Positions 22,635 to 33,651 of a DNA stretch of 64,000 nucleotides are shown here, in pieces. The translations under genes were made by a program, and so were the position numbers. This DNA comes from Salinilacustrithrix sp003476595. Its GTDB lineage: Bacteria > Actinomycetota > Acidimicrobiia > Acidimicrobiales > Salinilacustritrichaceae. The stretch covers positions 1 to 64,000 of the forward strand of contig CAXAUZ010000012.1 of assembly GCA_963972525.1 (NCBI GenBank). Direction: 5' to 3'. Each line of letters opens with the position of its first letter. Position 1 is the stretch's first letter. The notes beneath the pieces are model-generated. The model did not search any database. It saw only the letters and a program-made list of their open reading frames with translations, and was not told where the DNA came from.

Positions 22635-24838
22635 GAGGTGCGGTCGAGCCCCCGGGCCTGGCGCCACTGCTGGTGGCGCCACAGGTGGTCGAGGGCGGCG
22701 ACGGCCCGGTTGGCCGAGGAGTAGGCCAGGCGGCCGCGCTCGCGCACGGTGCGGGGGCCGGGGTTGTCCGGGTGGGTGACCGCCAGCTCGGTCGCCACGA
22801 GCACGGGCTTGCCGTAGGCGTCGGAGGCGTCGCAGGCGGCCTCGGCGTAGCGGGCGTCCTGCTTCTCGTGGAAGCCGGCCATCCGCTCGAGGCCGTGGTC
22901 GGGGTAGAAGCCACCGCTGCGCAGCAGGGCGGCCTGGTTCGACTGGATGCCGATGCCGAGGTAGATCACGGCGTCGACGTCGGGGTGCTTGGTGACCAGG
23001 TCGATGATCTCGGGGATGGTGTCCCGGGTCTCACCGCCGGCCAGGTCGATCGGGTTGTTCCGGCTCCAGCGGGGCGGCAGGAGGCCGTCGATCGACGCGA
23101 ACAGGTCCTCGGGCAGCTCGGCCAGCCGCAGGGACGTGTGCGAGATGGCATCGGCCGCGGCGACGCCCCACCCGCCGACCGTGGTCATCACCACGACCCG
23201 GTTGCCCTGCGGGAGGGGCTGGGTGGCGAAGGTGGCGGCGGCCTCGAAGGCCTCCTCGACCGTGGCGGCCCGGTTGATGCCGGCCTGCTGGGCCATGCCG
23301 TCGAAGACGCGGTCGTCGGAGGCGAGCGAGCCGGTGTGGCTGGCGGCCGCCTTCTGGCCGCCGGCGGTGGCGCCGCCCTTGACCACGACCACCGGCTTGC
23401 GCTCGGCGACCGAGCGCATCCGCTCGGCGAAGGTCCGCCCGTCCTGGATCCCCTCCACGTAGGCCAGGCCCACGGCGGTGGCATCGTCGTCGCCGTAGAA
23501 GTCGAGGTAGTCGGGCACGGTGACGTTGATGGCGTTGCCCGCCGAGACGGCCCGGGAGATGCCCACGCCGGTCTGCACCGCGTAGTTCTCGAAGCTGGAC
23601 ACGAAGTTGCCCGACTGGGAGGCCACACCGATGCGCCCGGCCGGCGGGATGGGGGCGACGATCTGGGCGCACAGGCGAGCGGGGGTGGACACCACGCCCT
23701 GGCCGTTCGGCCCGGCGACGAGCATCCCGAGCTCGGCGGCCAGCGCCTTCAGCTCGTCCTGGGCCTTGAGGCCCTCCTCCCCTGCCTCGCCGTAGCCGGC
23801 CGAGGTGATGAAGGCGGCCTTCACCCCGATGGACGCGGCGTCGCGGAGGATCTGGGGGTTCGCCGCAGCGGGCGTGCACAGGAAGATCAGGTCGGCCTCG
23901 CCCGACGGCAGATCGGTGACGTCGGGGACCGTGGGGACGCCGAGCACCTCGGAGCCCTCCCGGTTGGTGGCGAAGATCTGGCCGCTGTAGCCACCGGCCA
24001 GCAGGTTGTGCAGGGTGACGAAGCCGAACTTGCCCGGGTGGGTGGAGGCGCCGGCGATGATGATGCCGCGGGGCTCGAACAGGGCCCGGAACTGCTCCGG
24101 CGTCGGGATCGTGCTGCTGCGGTCGGCTCGCGGCGCGTCGCCTCCCTGCCGGCGAGCGCCGCTGGCGCTCTGCTCGCTCGCCGGAGGGGTCTCCTCGGTG
24201 AGCTCGACCAGGGCGTCGACGGCGATCGGTGTGCCGTCGGCGGTGACGATGAGCGGGTTGAGGTCGGCCGCGACGATGCGGGGGTCGGCTTCGGCCGCTC
24301 GGGACAGCGCCAGCAGCACGGCGGCGAGCTGGTCGCGATCGACGGCGTCCTCGCCGCGGAACGGGCCGAGCAGCGCCTGGGTCTCGAGCGAGTCGATCAT
24401 GTCGAAGGCGTCCCGCTCGGTGAGCGGGGCGAGGCGGAAGGCCACGTCGGCCACGGCCTCGGCGAGGATGCCGCCGACGCCCAGCATGACGGTCATCCCG
24501 AACTGCGGGTCGAGGTGGAGGCCGGCGATGAGCTCGCGGTTGCCCTTCACCATCGGGGCCACCAGCACGTGGACCTCGCCGTCCTCGGGGCGAGCAGCAT
24601 CCAGCAGCTCGGTGGCGGCGGCGCGCACGGCCCCGGCATCGGCGAGGTTGAGGCGCACGAGGCCGCGTTCGGTCTTGTGGGCGATCGAGTCGCCGCCGAG
24701 CTTGCAGACCACGGGGAAGCCGAGCTCCCCCGCAGCGCTCACCGCGTCGTCGGCGGTGGTCACCTGGCGTTCGCCGGCGACGGGCAGTCCGTGGGATGCG
24801 AGGAGGGCCTTGGAGTCGGCCTCGGAGAGCGTGGGCAC
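22631..24838 (-). CDS. NDP-forming acyl-CoA synthetase (beta-alpha fusion)
   Basis: 735 residues. The N-terminal 225 residues form an ATP-grasp domain (VPTLSEADSKALLASHGLPV, then FPVVCKLGGDSIAHKTE), followed by a linker and the alpha part: CoA-binding Rossmann (RGIIIAGASTHPGKFG) and ligase domains with the phospho-histidine loop KAAASHTGSLASDD. It forms acyl-CoA from acid, ATP and CoA, or the reverse; the acid is unknown. GTG start chosen because TACGGT lies 8 nt upstream; the frame runs on to 25291 but collides with the TetR gene. The linker (about residues 225-250) is encoded by a REP-like palindrome. Confidence 0.85.
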   Translation of the reverse strand: MPTLSEADSKALLASHGLPVAGERQVTTADDAVSAAGELGFPVVCKLGGDSIAHKTERGLVRLNLADAGAVRAAATELLDAARPEDGEVHVLVAPMVKGNRELIAGLHLDPQFGMTVMLGVGGILAEAVADVAFRLAPLTERDAFDMIDSLETQALLGPFRGEDAVDRDQLAAVLLALSRAAEADPRIVAADLNPLIVTADGTPIAVDALVELTEETPPASEQSASGARRQGGDAPRADRSSTIPTPEQFRALFEPRGIIIAGASTHPGKFGFVTLHNLLAGGYSGQIFATNREGSEVLGVPTVPDVTDLPSGEADLIFLCTPAAANPQILRDAASIGVKAAFITSAGYGEAGEEGLKAQDELKALAAELGMLVAGPNGQGVVSTPARLCAQIVAPIPPAGRIGVASQSGNFVSSFENYAVQTGVGISRAVSAGNAINVTVPDYLDFYGDDDATAVGLAYVEGIQDGRTFAERMRSVAERKPVVVVKGGATAGGQKAAASHTGSLASDDRVFDGMAQQAGINRAATVEEAFEAAATFATQPLPQGNRVVVMTTVGGWGVAAADAISHTSLRLAELPEDLFASIDGLLPPRWSRNNPIDLAGGETRDTIPEIIDLVTKHPDVDAVIYLGIGIQSNQAALLRSGGFYPDHGLERMAGFHEKQDARYAEAACDASDAYGKPVLVATELAVTHPDNPGPRTVRERGRLAYSSANRAVAALDHLWRHQQWRQARGLDRTS
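24149..24184. repeat. REP-like palindrome inside the CoA-synthetase gene
   Basis: CCGGCGAGCG (24149-24158) pairs perfectly with CGCTCGCCGG (24175-24184); an inner AGCGCC-GCT-GGCGCT stem competes with it. It encodes the low-complexity linker between the two enzyme halves. Resembles the GGCTCGCC/GGCGAGCC hairpin at 11162 and the stem at 63700. Confidence 0.5.
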
Positions 24839-24846
24839 GATCGGCA

Positions 24847-24852
24847 ACCGTA
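24847..24852 (-). promoter_or_regulatory. Candidate -10 box for CoA-synthetase gene
   Basis: TACGGT on the minus strand, 8 nt before the GTG at 24838; supports that start and predicts leaderless mRNA. Confidence 0.4.
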
Positions 24853-24882
24853 GTGGCGACCCCCCTCCCCGTCCCGGAACCC

Positions 24883-25515
24883 CTACGGCTCGAGGGCGGC
24901 GCGGAAGAACTCGCGGATGTGGTCCTGGCGGCGGACCAGCTCCTGCGCGGCGAGGGGGTCCCGGCCGAGCAGGCCTTCGATGAAGGGCAGGTCGGAGAAG
25001 TACGACAGCACGGCGCCGAGGCCGCTGATCACCAGCTGCTCGGGGTCGTGGTGGCGGAACCGGCCCTCCTTCATCTGGGCCTCGAGGTAGCCGACGGCCT
25101 GCTCGAACATCGGGCGCAGGGCGGCGCCGAGGTCCACGCCGAAGTGGCCGCCGTCGAGTGCCTCCCGCCGGACGAGGCGCACCAGGTCGGGGTTCTCGGC
25201 GAAGAACTCGAAGCCGGCCGACAGGACGTGGTCGAACTGCGTCCACCCCTCCTGGGGGCCTTCCACGGCCTCCTCGACGCGCACGAACCACTGGGCCAGG
25301 AGCCGCTCGAACACCTCCCGGTACAGCTCGTCCTTGTTCGAGAAGTGGTGGAGGAGGCTGGCCTTGGCGATGCCGACCGACTTGGCGATGTCCCCCAGCG
25401 ACGCACCGGCGTAGCCGCGCTCGGCGAAGGCCGTGCGGGCCGCGTCGAGGATGGCTTCCCTGGTCGAGCCAGGATCTCGGTCGGACACCGCCGGGAGGCT
25501 ACTGCCCGCCGGCAT
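24883..25515 (-). CDS. TetR-family regulator
   Basis: 210 residues. DNA-binding domain at about 15-65: REAILDAARTAFAERGYAGA, SLGDIAKSVGIAKASLLHHF and NKDELYREVFERLL, a standard TetR helix-turn-helix. The ligand domain (70-210) is typical in length. Two starts are possible (ATG at 25515, preceded by GGAGGT; or an internal GTG about 9 codons later). It lies between the CoA-synthetase gene (45 bp) and the divergent nagA, so regulation of the synthetase is likely. It could also be the factor that binds the palindrome at 52023, but nothing in the sequence shows this. Confidence 0.9.
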   Translation of the reverse strand: MPAGSSLPAVSDRDPGSTREAILDAARTAFAERGYAGASLGDIAKSVGIAKASLLHHFSNKDELYREVFERLLAQWFVRVEEAVEGPQEGWTQFDHVLSAGFEFFAENPDLVRLVRREALDGGHFGVDLGAALRPMFEQAVGYLEAQMKEGRFRHHDPEQLVISGLGAVLSYFSDLPFIEGLLGRDPLAAQELVRRQDHIREFFRAALEP

Positions 25516-25553
25516 GCCACCTCCGGGACGGTTCGGCGTCCACGGCCCTCCGA

Positions 25554-25559
25554 TACGGT
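25554..25559 (+). promoter_or_regulatory. Candidate -10 box for nagA
   Basis: TACGGT, 6 nt before the nagA GTG; predicts a leaderless transcript and supports the GTG start. Confidence 0.45.
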
Positions 25560-25565
25560 CCGGCC

Positions 25566-26690
25566 GTGCCCAGCGCCACCCCGACCACCGTCCGGGCCGC
25601 CGCCGCCCTCCTGCCCGGCCGGGCGGCCGGCCAGCTGGCCGGGCCGACGGAGATCGAGGTGCGCGACGGGCGCATCGTCGACGTCCGCCCCGGGTCCGAT
25701 CCCGGGGACGGCAGCGTGGTCGCCCCCGGCTTCGTCGACCTGCAGGTCAACGGCGTCGACGACGTGGACGTGGCCATCGCCGAGGGCACGAACTGGGATC
25801 GCCTCGACGAGCTCCTGGCCGCCACGGGGGTCACCGCGTGGCTCCCGACCCTGGTGACGCAGCGCCTCGAGCGCTACGGGCCCGCGCTGGAGCGGATCGC
25901 CGCGGCGGGTGCCCGCGGCGGGCCGCGTCCGACGGTGCTCGGCGCCCACCTGGAGGGCCCCTTCCTCGGCCAGCACACCGGTGCCCACGACCCACGCCGC
26001 GTCGTGCCGATCGACCTGGAGTGGCTGGGGGCGCTGCCCGACATCGTCGCCCTCGTCACGATCGGCGCCGAGCAGCACGATGCCGTCGCCGCCACGGAGG
26101 CCCTCGCCGCACGCGGCACGGTCGTCAGCCTCGGCCACTCCGGCGCCACCGCGGCGCGGGCCGACGAGGTGTTCGATGCCGGGGCCACGATGGTCACGCA
26201 CCTGTTCAACGCCATGGGCCCGCTGCACCAGCGCGAGCCCGGCGTGGCCGGCGCCGCCCTCGCCGACGAACGCGTCGTCGCCGGGCTCATCGCGGATCTC
26301 GTCCACGTCCACCCCGCCCTGCTCCGCACCGCCTTCCGCACCAAGGGCGCCGACCGCATCGCCCTGGTGACCGACGCGGTGGCCTGGCGTGCCGGGCACC
26401 TGGCCGCTGCGGACGTGACGTTGGTCGACGGGGCGCCGCGCCTCGCCGACGGCACGATCGCCGGCAGCGCGCTCGCGATGGATGTCGCCGTGCGCAACGT
26501 GGCCGAGGCCGCCGGCGTCCCGCTCGCCGACGCCCTCACCGCCGCCTCGACCACCCCGGCCGACGTGCTGGGAGACCGCTCCCGCGGCCGCATCGAGGTG
26601 GGAGCCCGGGCCGACCTCGTGCTGCTCGACCGCGACGCGCTCACCCTCCGGCGGACGATCATCCGTGGCGAGGTCGCCTGGGAGAGTTGA
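25566..26690 (+). CDS. nagA: N-acetylglucosamine-6-phosphate deacetylase
   Basis: Removes acetate from GlcNAc-6-phosphate in amino-sugar recycling. 374 residues, GTG start. Landmarks in order: APGFVDLQVNGVDD, GAHLEGPF (metal Glu), SLGHSGATAARADE (metal His), VTHLFNAMGPLHQREPG (metal His and substrate loop) and LVTDAV (catalytic Asp). No nagB or PTS genes adjoin; the downstream genes are a small unknown protein and a FIST sensor, so the linkage may be coincidental. Confidence 0.87.
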   Translation: MPSATPTTVRAAAALLPGRAAGQLAGPTEIEVRDGRIVDVRPGSDPGDGSVVAPGFVDLQVNGVDDVDVAIAEGTNWDRLDELLAATGVTAWLPTLVTQRLERYGPALERIAAAGARGGPRPTVLGAHLEGPFLGQHTGAHDPRRVVPIDLEWLGALPDIVALVTIGAEQHDAVAATEALAARGTVVSLGHSGATAARADEVFDAGATMVTHLFNAMGPLHQREPGVAGAALADERVVAGLIADLVHVHPALLRTAFRTKGADRIALVTDAVAWRAGHLAAADVTLVDGAPRLADGTIAGSALAMDVAVRNVAEAAGVPLADALTAASTTPADVLGDRSRGRIEVGARADLVLLDRDALTLRRTIIRGEVAWES

Positions 26691-26701
26691 GGGCCCCTGG
26701 G

Positions 26702-26707
26702 TAGCGT
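26702..26707 (+). promoter_or_regulatory. Candidate -10 box for the gene at 26715
   Basis: TAGCGT, 7 nt before the ATG; leaderless arrangement. Confidence 0.42.
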
Positions 26708-26714
26708 CCACCGG

Positions 26715-27104
26715 ATGGACATCGTCGCCGCGCTCTTCTTCGAGGACCTCGACACCAACCAGGTGTTCGCCGGGGGACCGACCAAGATCGACCTGAAGGG
26801 CGTGCACTTCTCCGCGGCCGCCCCGCAGGAGCCGCCGGTCACGATGGCGCCGCACATGGTCGTGCTGGTGCGCGAGGACCCGGAAGGCAAGGGCACCGGC
26901 GCCCTGGAGGTCCGGTTCCTGCGCGACGGCGAGCAGATCGCCCGCAACGCCCAGCCGCTCCAGGTCGAGCCGGGCAAGTTCGCCTACCGCCTCGTGCGGG
27001 CCGAGCTGCCCTTCGACTCCTACGGCACGGTCGAGGCCCACTGCAGCATCGACGGCGGCCACACCACGGTCGTCCCGTACACGCTCGTCCCCGGGACGGC
27101 CTGA
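26715..27104 (+). CDS. DUF6941-like protein
   Basis: 129 residues, soluble, beta-rich: starts MDIVAALFFEDLDTNQVF and continues with alternating beta strands (VTMAPHMVVLVREDPEG, GALEVRFLRDGEQIAR, FAYRLVRAELPFDSYG). It looks like a small beta-sandwich protein resembling DUF6941; I am not sure of the family. Two bases before the FIST gene, so the two are probably cotranscribed and may work together. Confidence 0.55.
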   Translation: MDIVAALFFEDLDTNQVFAGGPTKIDLKGVHFSAAAPQEPPVTMAPHMVVLVREDPEGKGTGALEVRFLRDGEQIARNAQPLQVEPGKFAYRLVRAELPFDSYGTVEAHCSIDGGHTTVVPYTLVPGTA

Positions 27105-27106
27105 AC

Positions 27107-28249
27107 GTGCCCTTCGCCGCCGCGCTCTCCCAGCACCCGGTGGCGGCCGACGCGGTGGGCGAGGTGCTCGGGTCCATCGTCGAGCAGCGCGGCGTCGAAC
27201 CGGACCTCGTCGTGGTGTTCGCCAGCTCGGCCCACGTCGAGTTCCTCGGTGAGATCTCGGCGGCGATCACCACGGTGCTGCGACCTGGGACCCTGGTCGG
27301 GGCCTCGGCCTCGTCGGTCCTGGCCGGCGCACAGGAGGCCGAGGAGGTGCCGGCGCTGTCGGTGTGGGCCGCCTGGACCGAGCCGGTGCGCCCGCTGCGC
27401 CTCGCCACCGGGCCGGTGCACGACGACGGCGACGGCCCCGCGGTGATGGTGCAGGGGGTGCCCTCCGACGTGCCCCTCGGCTGCACGATCCTGCTCCTCG
27501 CCGATCCGCACTCGTTCCCGGCCGACGGGTTCCTCACCCAGCTCGCCGGCGCCCGACCCGACATCGTCGTCGTCGGCGGTCTCGCCTCGGCGGCCTCCCA
27601 GCCCGGCGGCAACGCCCTCGTGCTGGACGGCGAGGTCCACCACGACGGCGCGGTCGGGGTCGTGCTCCCACCGACCCAGGCCGTGGTCAGCCAGGGCTGC
27701 CGGCCCGTCGGCGAGCCGATGGTGGTCACGCGCGCCGACCGGGGCTTCCTGATCGAGCTGGCCGGTCAGCCTGCGCTCGACCGCCTGACCGACCTCACCA
27801 CCGACCTCCCGCTCGAGGATCGTGCGCTGCTGGCCAAGGGCGTCCAGCTCGGGGTCGCCATCGACGAGCACCGCATCGAGTTCGGGCCGGGCGACTTCCT
27901 CGTCCGCCCGGTGCTCGGCGCGGATCGAGGCCGCGGGGTCATCGCCGTCGGGTCCGAGATCGCGGTGGGCACCACCGTCCAGTTCCACGTCCGCGACGCC
28001 GCCAGCGCCGACGACGACCTGCGAGCCCTCCTCGACGGGGTCTCCGGTTCGGGCGCGCTGGTGTTCACCTGCAACGGGCGGGGCGAGCGCCTCTTCGGCG
28101 TGGAGGACCACGATGCCACCGTGGTCTCCGAGGCCCTCGACACGACCGCCGTGGCCGGCATGTTCTGCGCCGGCGAGCTCGGACCGGTGGGGGGCCGCAG
28201 CTTCCTGCACGGCTTCACGGCGTCGATCCTGGTCTTCGCCGATCACTGA
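27107..28249 (+). CDS. FIST-domain sensory protein
   Basis: 380-residue protein with FIST N (about 20-190; VVVFASSAHVEFLGEISAAI, LVGASASSVLAGAQEAEEVP) and FIST C (about 200-370; FLVRPVLGADRGRG, LVFTCNGRGERLFG, GMFCAGELGPVGGRSFLHGF) domains. FIST domains are proposed to bind small ligands such as amino acids and are often fused or linked to signalling proteins. This one is stand-alone, with no kinase adjacent. GTG start two bases after the preceding stop. Confidence 0.9.
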   Translation: MPFAAALSQHPVAADAVGEVLGSIVEQRGVEPDLVVVFASSAHVEFLGEISAAITTVLRPGTLVGASASSVLAGAQEAEEVPALSVWAAWTEPVRPLRLATGPVHDDGDGPAVMVQGVPSDVPLGCTILLLADPHSFPADGFLTQLAGARPDIVVVGGLASAASQPGGNALVLDGEVHHDGAVGVVLPPTQAVVSQGCRPVGEPMVVTRADRGFLIELAGQPALDRLTDLTTDLPLEDRALLAKGVQLGVAIDEHRIEFGPGDFLVRPVLGADRGRGVIAVGSEIAVGTTVQFHVRDAASADDDLRALLDGVSGSGALVFTCNGRGERLFGVEDHDATVVSEALDTTAVAGMFCAGELGPVGGRSFLHGFTASILVFADH

Positions 28250-28289
28250 TCCGGCCGTACGGCCCAGGGGAGCCCGCGAGGACACCGAG

Positions 28290-28318
28290 TAGGGTCGAGC
28301 CCTCACTGCCCGCGGGCA
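28290..28318 (+). promoter_or_regulatory. Candidate -10 box and palindrome before transketolase
   Basis: TAGGGT (28290-28295) followed by the 12-bp perfect palindrome TGCCCGCGGGCA (28307-28318) in the predicted 48-nt leader. A GGAG ribosome-binding site precedes the GTG at 28350. After the FIST stop lies another palindrome, GGCCGTACGGCC (28253-28264). Confidence 0.4.
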
Positions 28319-28349
28319 GCCCTCGACCGTCCCCCACCTGGAGCGATCA

Positions 28350-30311
<1,962 letters not shown>

Positions 30312-30321
30312 AGTCGGCCCC

Positions 30322-31422
30322 ATGGGCCTGCTCCACGACCTGCACGAGAACGGCGGCCAGTCGCCGTGGCTGGACAACCTGCGGCGGGGCTACCTCCGCT
30401 CCGGTGAGCTCCAGGCCTACGTCGATCGCGGCATCCGGGGCATCACCTCGAACCCGTCGATCTTCCAGAAGGCCATCGCCGACAGCGACGACTACGACGA
30501 GCAGTTCGGATCGCTCCTCGCCGGGGGCTCCTCGGTGGACGACGCCTACTGGCGCATGGTCACCGACGACATCGGCGAGGCCCTCGAGGTGCTCCGCCCC
30601 GTGTACGACGCGTCCGACGGCGTCGACGGCTACGTCTCGGTCGAGGTCGATCCCGGCCTCGCCAGCGACACCGACGGCACCATCGACTCCGCCCGGCACC
30701 TGCACGAGGCCATCGACGCACCGAACGTCCTGGTGAAGATCCCCGCCACCGCCGAGGGCGTGCCGGCCATCCGCACGATGCTGGCCGAGGGCCGCTCGAT
30801 CAACGTCACCCTCATCTTCTCCATCGACCGCTACGCCGAGGTGATGGAGGCGTACCTGGCCGGACTCGAGACCTACGCGGCCTCGGGCGCCGAGGACCTC
30901 TCGAAGGTCGCCAGCGTCGCGTCGTTCTTCATCTCCCGCGTCGACACCGAGGTCGACAACCGCCTCGACGCCATCGGCACCGACGAGGCCCTCGCCCTGC
31001 GGGGCAAGGTCGCCGTCGCCCAGGCCCAGCTCGCCTACCAGCGCTTCCAGGAGGTCTTCTCCGGCCCCCGGTGGGAGGCGCTCGCCGCCAAGGGCGCCCG
31101 GGTGCAGCGCCCGCTGTGGGCGTCGACGTCGACGAAGAACCCCGACTACCCCGACACGCTCTACGTCGACACCCTCATCGGTCCGGACACGGTGAACACC
31201 ATGCCCGAGGCCACCCTCGAGGCCTTCGACGACCACGGCACGGTGGCTCGCACGGTCGATGCCGACTTCGCCGCCGCCCAGGACGTCGTCGACCGGGTCT
31301 CCGCGGTCGGCGTCGACCTCGACGACGTCGCTCGCGTGCTCGAGGACGAGGGCGTCGCCGCGTTCAGCAAGTCCTTCGACGAGCTGATCACGACCCTCGA
31401 AGCCAAGGCTGCAGAGCTCTAG
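30322..31422 (+). CDS. tal: Transaldolase (long actinobacterial type)
   Basis: Transfers dihydroxyacetone units via a Schiff base. 366 residues, the longer TalB-like actinobacterial class. Starts MGLLHDLHENGGQSPWLDNL; GITSNPSIFQKAI binds substrate; the Schiff-base lysine is in APNVLVKIPATAEGVPAI. Later conserved RPLWASTSTKNPDYPDTLYV. Ten bases after tkt and two bases before pgl. Confidence 0.95.
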   Translation: MGLLHDLHENGGQSPWLDNLRRGYLRSGELQAYVDRGIRGITSNPSIFQKAIADSDDYDEQFGSLLAGGSSVDDAYWRMVTDDIGEALEVLRPVYDASDGVDGYVSVEVDPGLASDTDGTIDSARHLHEAIDAPNVLVKIPATAEGVPAIRTMLAEGRSINVTLIFSIDRYAEVMEAYLAGLETYAASGAEDLSKVASVASFFISRVDTEVDNRLDAIGTDEALALRGKVAVAQAQLAYQRFQEVFSGPRWEALAAKGARVQRPLWASTSTKNPDYPDTLYVDTLIGPDTVNTMPEATLEAFDDHGTVARTVDADFAAAQDVVDRVSAVGVDLDDVARVLEDEGVAAFSKSFDELITTLEAKAAEL

Positions 31423-31424
31423 CC

Positions 31425-32084
31425 GTGGAGGGCGATCTGCGCATCGTCGGCGACGTCGCGGCCGCGTTCTGCGACGTCGTCGCCGACGCCTGGGAGTCCC
31501 GCACCGGCGACCTGTTCACGATCGCCCTGTCCGGCGGGGAGACCGCCCGCCACTGCTACGAGGCCCTGGCCCGCCACGCCGACACCCCCGTCGACTGGTC
31601 CGAGGTCCGGGTCGTGTGGGGCGACGAGCGCTGCGTGCCGCTCGACCACGAGGACTCGAACCACCGCTTGGCCCAGGAGGCCCTGCTCCGCTCGGTCGGC
31701 CCGGTCGCCGAGCTCCACCCGATGCGCTGCGACGTCGCCGATGCCTACGACCGCCTGGTCGCCGGCATCGACCTCGACGTCGTCCACCTCGGCCTCGGAC
31801 CGGACGCCCACACGGCGAGCCTGTTCCCCGGGTCCCCTGCGCTCGACGCGCCCGCCGATCGCTTCGTCGTCCCGAACGAGGACCCGCTCGGCAACAACCC
31901 GCTCCCCCGGCTCACGTTCACGACCGCCGCCATCGCCGCCGCCCGCACCGTGGTCGTCACCGTCGAGGGAGCGTCCAAGCGCGAGGCGCTCGACCGGGTC
32001 CGGGCCGGCGAGGACGTGCCCGCCGCCCGCATCGATCGCCCCGGCGTCGTGTGGCTCACCGACCCAGCGGCGGCCGGCTCGTAG
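31425..32084 (+). CDS. pgl: 6-phosphogluconolactonase
   Basis: Hydrolyses 6-phosphogluconolactone in the oxidative pentose phosphate path. 219 residues from a GTG two bases after the tal stop. Landmarks of the DevB family: IALSGGETARHCYEAL, VVWGDERCVPLDHEDSNHR and LDVVHLGLGPDAHTASLFPG. The usual actinobacterial operon has zwf and opcA between tal and pgl; here they are absent from this position. Confidence 0.93.
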   Translation: MEGDLRIVGDVAAAFCDVVADAWESRTGDLFTIALSGGETARHCYEALARHADTPVDWSEVRVVWGDERCVPLDHEDSNHRLAQEALLRSVGPVAELHPMRCDVADAYDRLVAGIDLDVVHLGLGPDAHTASLFPGSPALDAPADRFVVPNEDPLGNNPLPRLTFTTAAIAAARTVVVTVEGASKREALDRVRAGEDVPAARIDRPGVVWLTDPAAAGS

Positions 32085-32087
32085 CAT
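32082..32087 (+). promoter_or_regulatory. Candidate -10 box for adenylate cyclase gene
   Basis: TAGCAT, beginning with the pgl stop codon and ending 7 nt before the ATG at 32095; leaderless arrangement. Confidence 0.38.
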
Positions 32088-32094
32088 CGGGGCC

Positions 32095-33642
32095 ATGAGC
32101 GAGCGCCGCGCCCCGCAGCAGCGCGGCGACGAGGCCCTCCGCCAGACCGCACGAGACGTGCGGATGCGGCTGCTCGCCAGCATCAGCATCATCCACACCG
32201 CAGGTGGGCTGTTCGTGTTCGGCTACATCCAGCTCCGCTACCCGGCGTCGGAGGCGTACGACACCCCCTGGATCAACGACTGGCTGCTGGTGCTGCTCAC
32301 CCTCGCCGCCCTCGCCCCGGTGGCCTGGGGCTGGGTGGCCCACGAGTTCCGGCGAAGTTCGGGCTGGGCCCTCGCCGGACGCTCGCCCGGACCGGACGAG
32401 CGCGAGCACCTGCTCACCGCACCCTTCCGCCTCGCGGCCAAGCCGCTCGGCTTCTGGCTCGCCGCGGCCCTGGTCATCGGGGCCGGCATCGGCGTGCGGC
32501 GGGTGTTCGGCTTCCGGGAGATCTTCGACATCGCCCAGATCCTCCTCATGGGCGGCCTGGCGACGTGTGCGATCTCGTACCTCGTGATCGAGCGTGCCTT
32601 CCGTCCGCTCTTCGCCGGCGCGCTGACCGGCGCGGACATCTCCCGGCCCCGCACGCTCGGGGTCCGCGCCCGCCTCCTGCTCGCCTGGGCCGCGTCCTCC
32701 GGCGTCCCGCTGCTCGGCCTCACCCTCAGCCCGTTCCGCGAGGCCGCCACGTCCAACGCCGCACTCGTCGCGCTCGGCATCATCGGGCTCGTGGCCGGGC
32801 TGCTCGCCGTCTCGGTCGCCTCCGACACCATCGCCGTCCGCCTCGACGGGATCCGTTCCGCGCTCGCCCGGGTGGGCACGGGCGACCTCTCCCAGGACCT
32901 GCTCGTCGACGACGGCGGCGAGGTCGGCCAGCTCCAGGCCGGCTTCAACCAGATGGTGCACGGCCTGCGGGAGCGCCAGCAGCTCCAGGACCTGTTCGGC
33001 CGCCACGTCGGCCACGAGGTCGCGGCCCAGGCGATGGAGCGGGGCAGCGACCTCGGTGGCGAGTCCCGCCGGGCATCGGTGTTCTTCGTCGACCTGATCG
33101 GCTCCACGGCCATGGCCGAGGTGCTCCCGCCCGGAGAGGTGGTCTCGACGCTCAACGCCTTCTTCGAGGCCGTCGTCGAGGAGGCCAGCGCCGAGGGCGG
33201 GTGGGTCAACAAGTTCCAGGGCGACGGCGCCCTCTGCGTGTTCGGCGTCCCCGCCCACCAGCCCGACCACGAGGCCCGCGCCCTGCGAGCGGCTCGAGCC
33301 CTCCGGGACCGACTCGTCGAGCTGTCGATCGACCACCCCGGCCTGCACGCCGGCATCGGGGTCTCCTCCGGCACCGTCGTCGCCGGCAACGTCGGCAGCC
33401 AGGAGCGCTTCGAGTACACGGTGATCGGGCGGGCCGTCAACGAAGCGGCCCGGCTCACCGACCTGGCCAAGTCACGGCCCAGCCGAGCCCTCGCCTCCGC
33501 ATCGGTCGTGCAGGCGTCCGGCACCGAGCGCGCCAACTGGGCCGCCCGGGGCACCGTCGGCCTGCGCGGCCAGTCCGCCCCCACCCACGTCTACGAGATC
33601 GCCACGGGGGTCGGAACCAGCAGTCGTCCCGCACTGCGCTGA
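32095..33642 (+). CDS. Membrane class III adenylate/guanylate cyclase with HAMP domain
   Basis: 515 residues. Six membrane segments in residues 20-250 (three pairs), a HAMP linker (about 250-300, VASDTIAVRLDGIRSALARV GTGDLSQD region), and a class III cyclase domain (about 315-500). Metal aspartates are in ASVFFVDLIGSTAMAE and NKFQGDGALCVFG; the Lys of NKF is the usual adenine-selecting residue; EYTVIGRAVNEAARL contains the second substrate-selecting position. The layout is that of the mycobacterial Rv1318c/Rv3645 group. Makes cAMP in response to an unknown membrane signal. Confidence 0.9.
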   Translation: MSERRAPQQRGDEALRQTARDVRMRLLASISIIHTAGGLFVFGYIQLRYPASEAYDTPWINDWLLVLLTLAALAPVAWGWVAHEFRRSSGWALAGRSPGPDEREHLLTAPFRLAAKPLGFWLAAALVIGAGIGVRRVFGFREIFDIAQILLMGGLATCAISYLVIERAFRPLFAGALTGADISRPRTLGVRARLLLAWAASSGVPLLGLTLSPFREAATSNAALVALGIIGLVAGLLAVSVASDTIAVRLDGIRSALARVGTGDLSQDLLVDDGGEVGQLQAGFNQMVHGLRERQQLQDLFGRHVGHEVAAQAMERGSDLGGESRRASVFFVDLIGSTAMAEVLPPGEVVSTLNAFFEAVVEEASAEGGWVNKFQGDGALCVFGVPAHQPDHEARALRAARALRDRLVELSIDHPGLHAGIGVSSGTVVAGNVGSQERFEYTVIGRAVNEAARLTDLAKSRPSRALASASVVQASGTERANWAARGTVGLRGQSAPTHVYEIATGVGTSSRPALR

Positions 33643-33651
33643 CCGGCCGGG

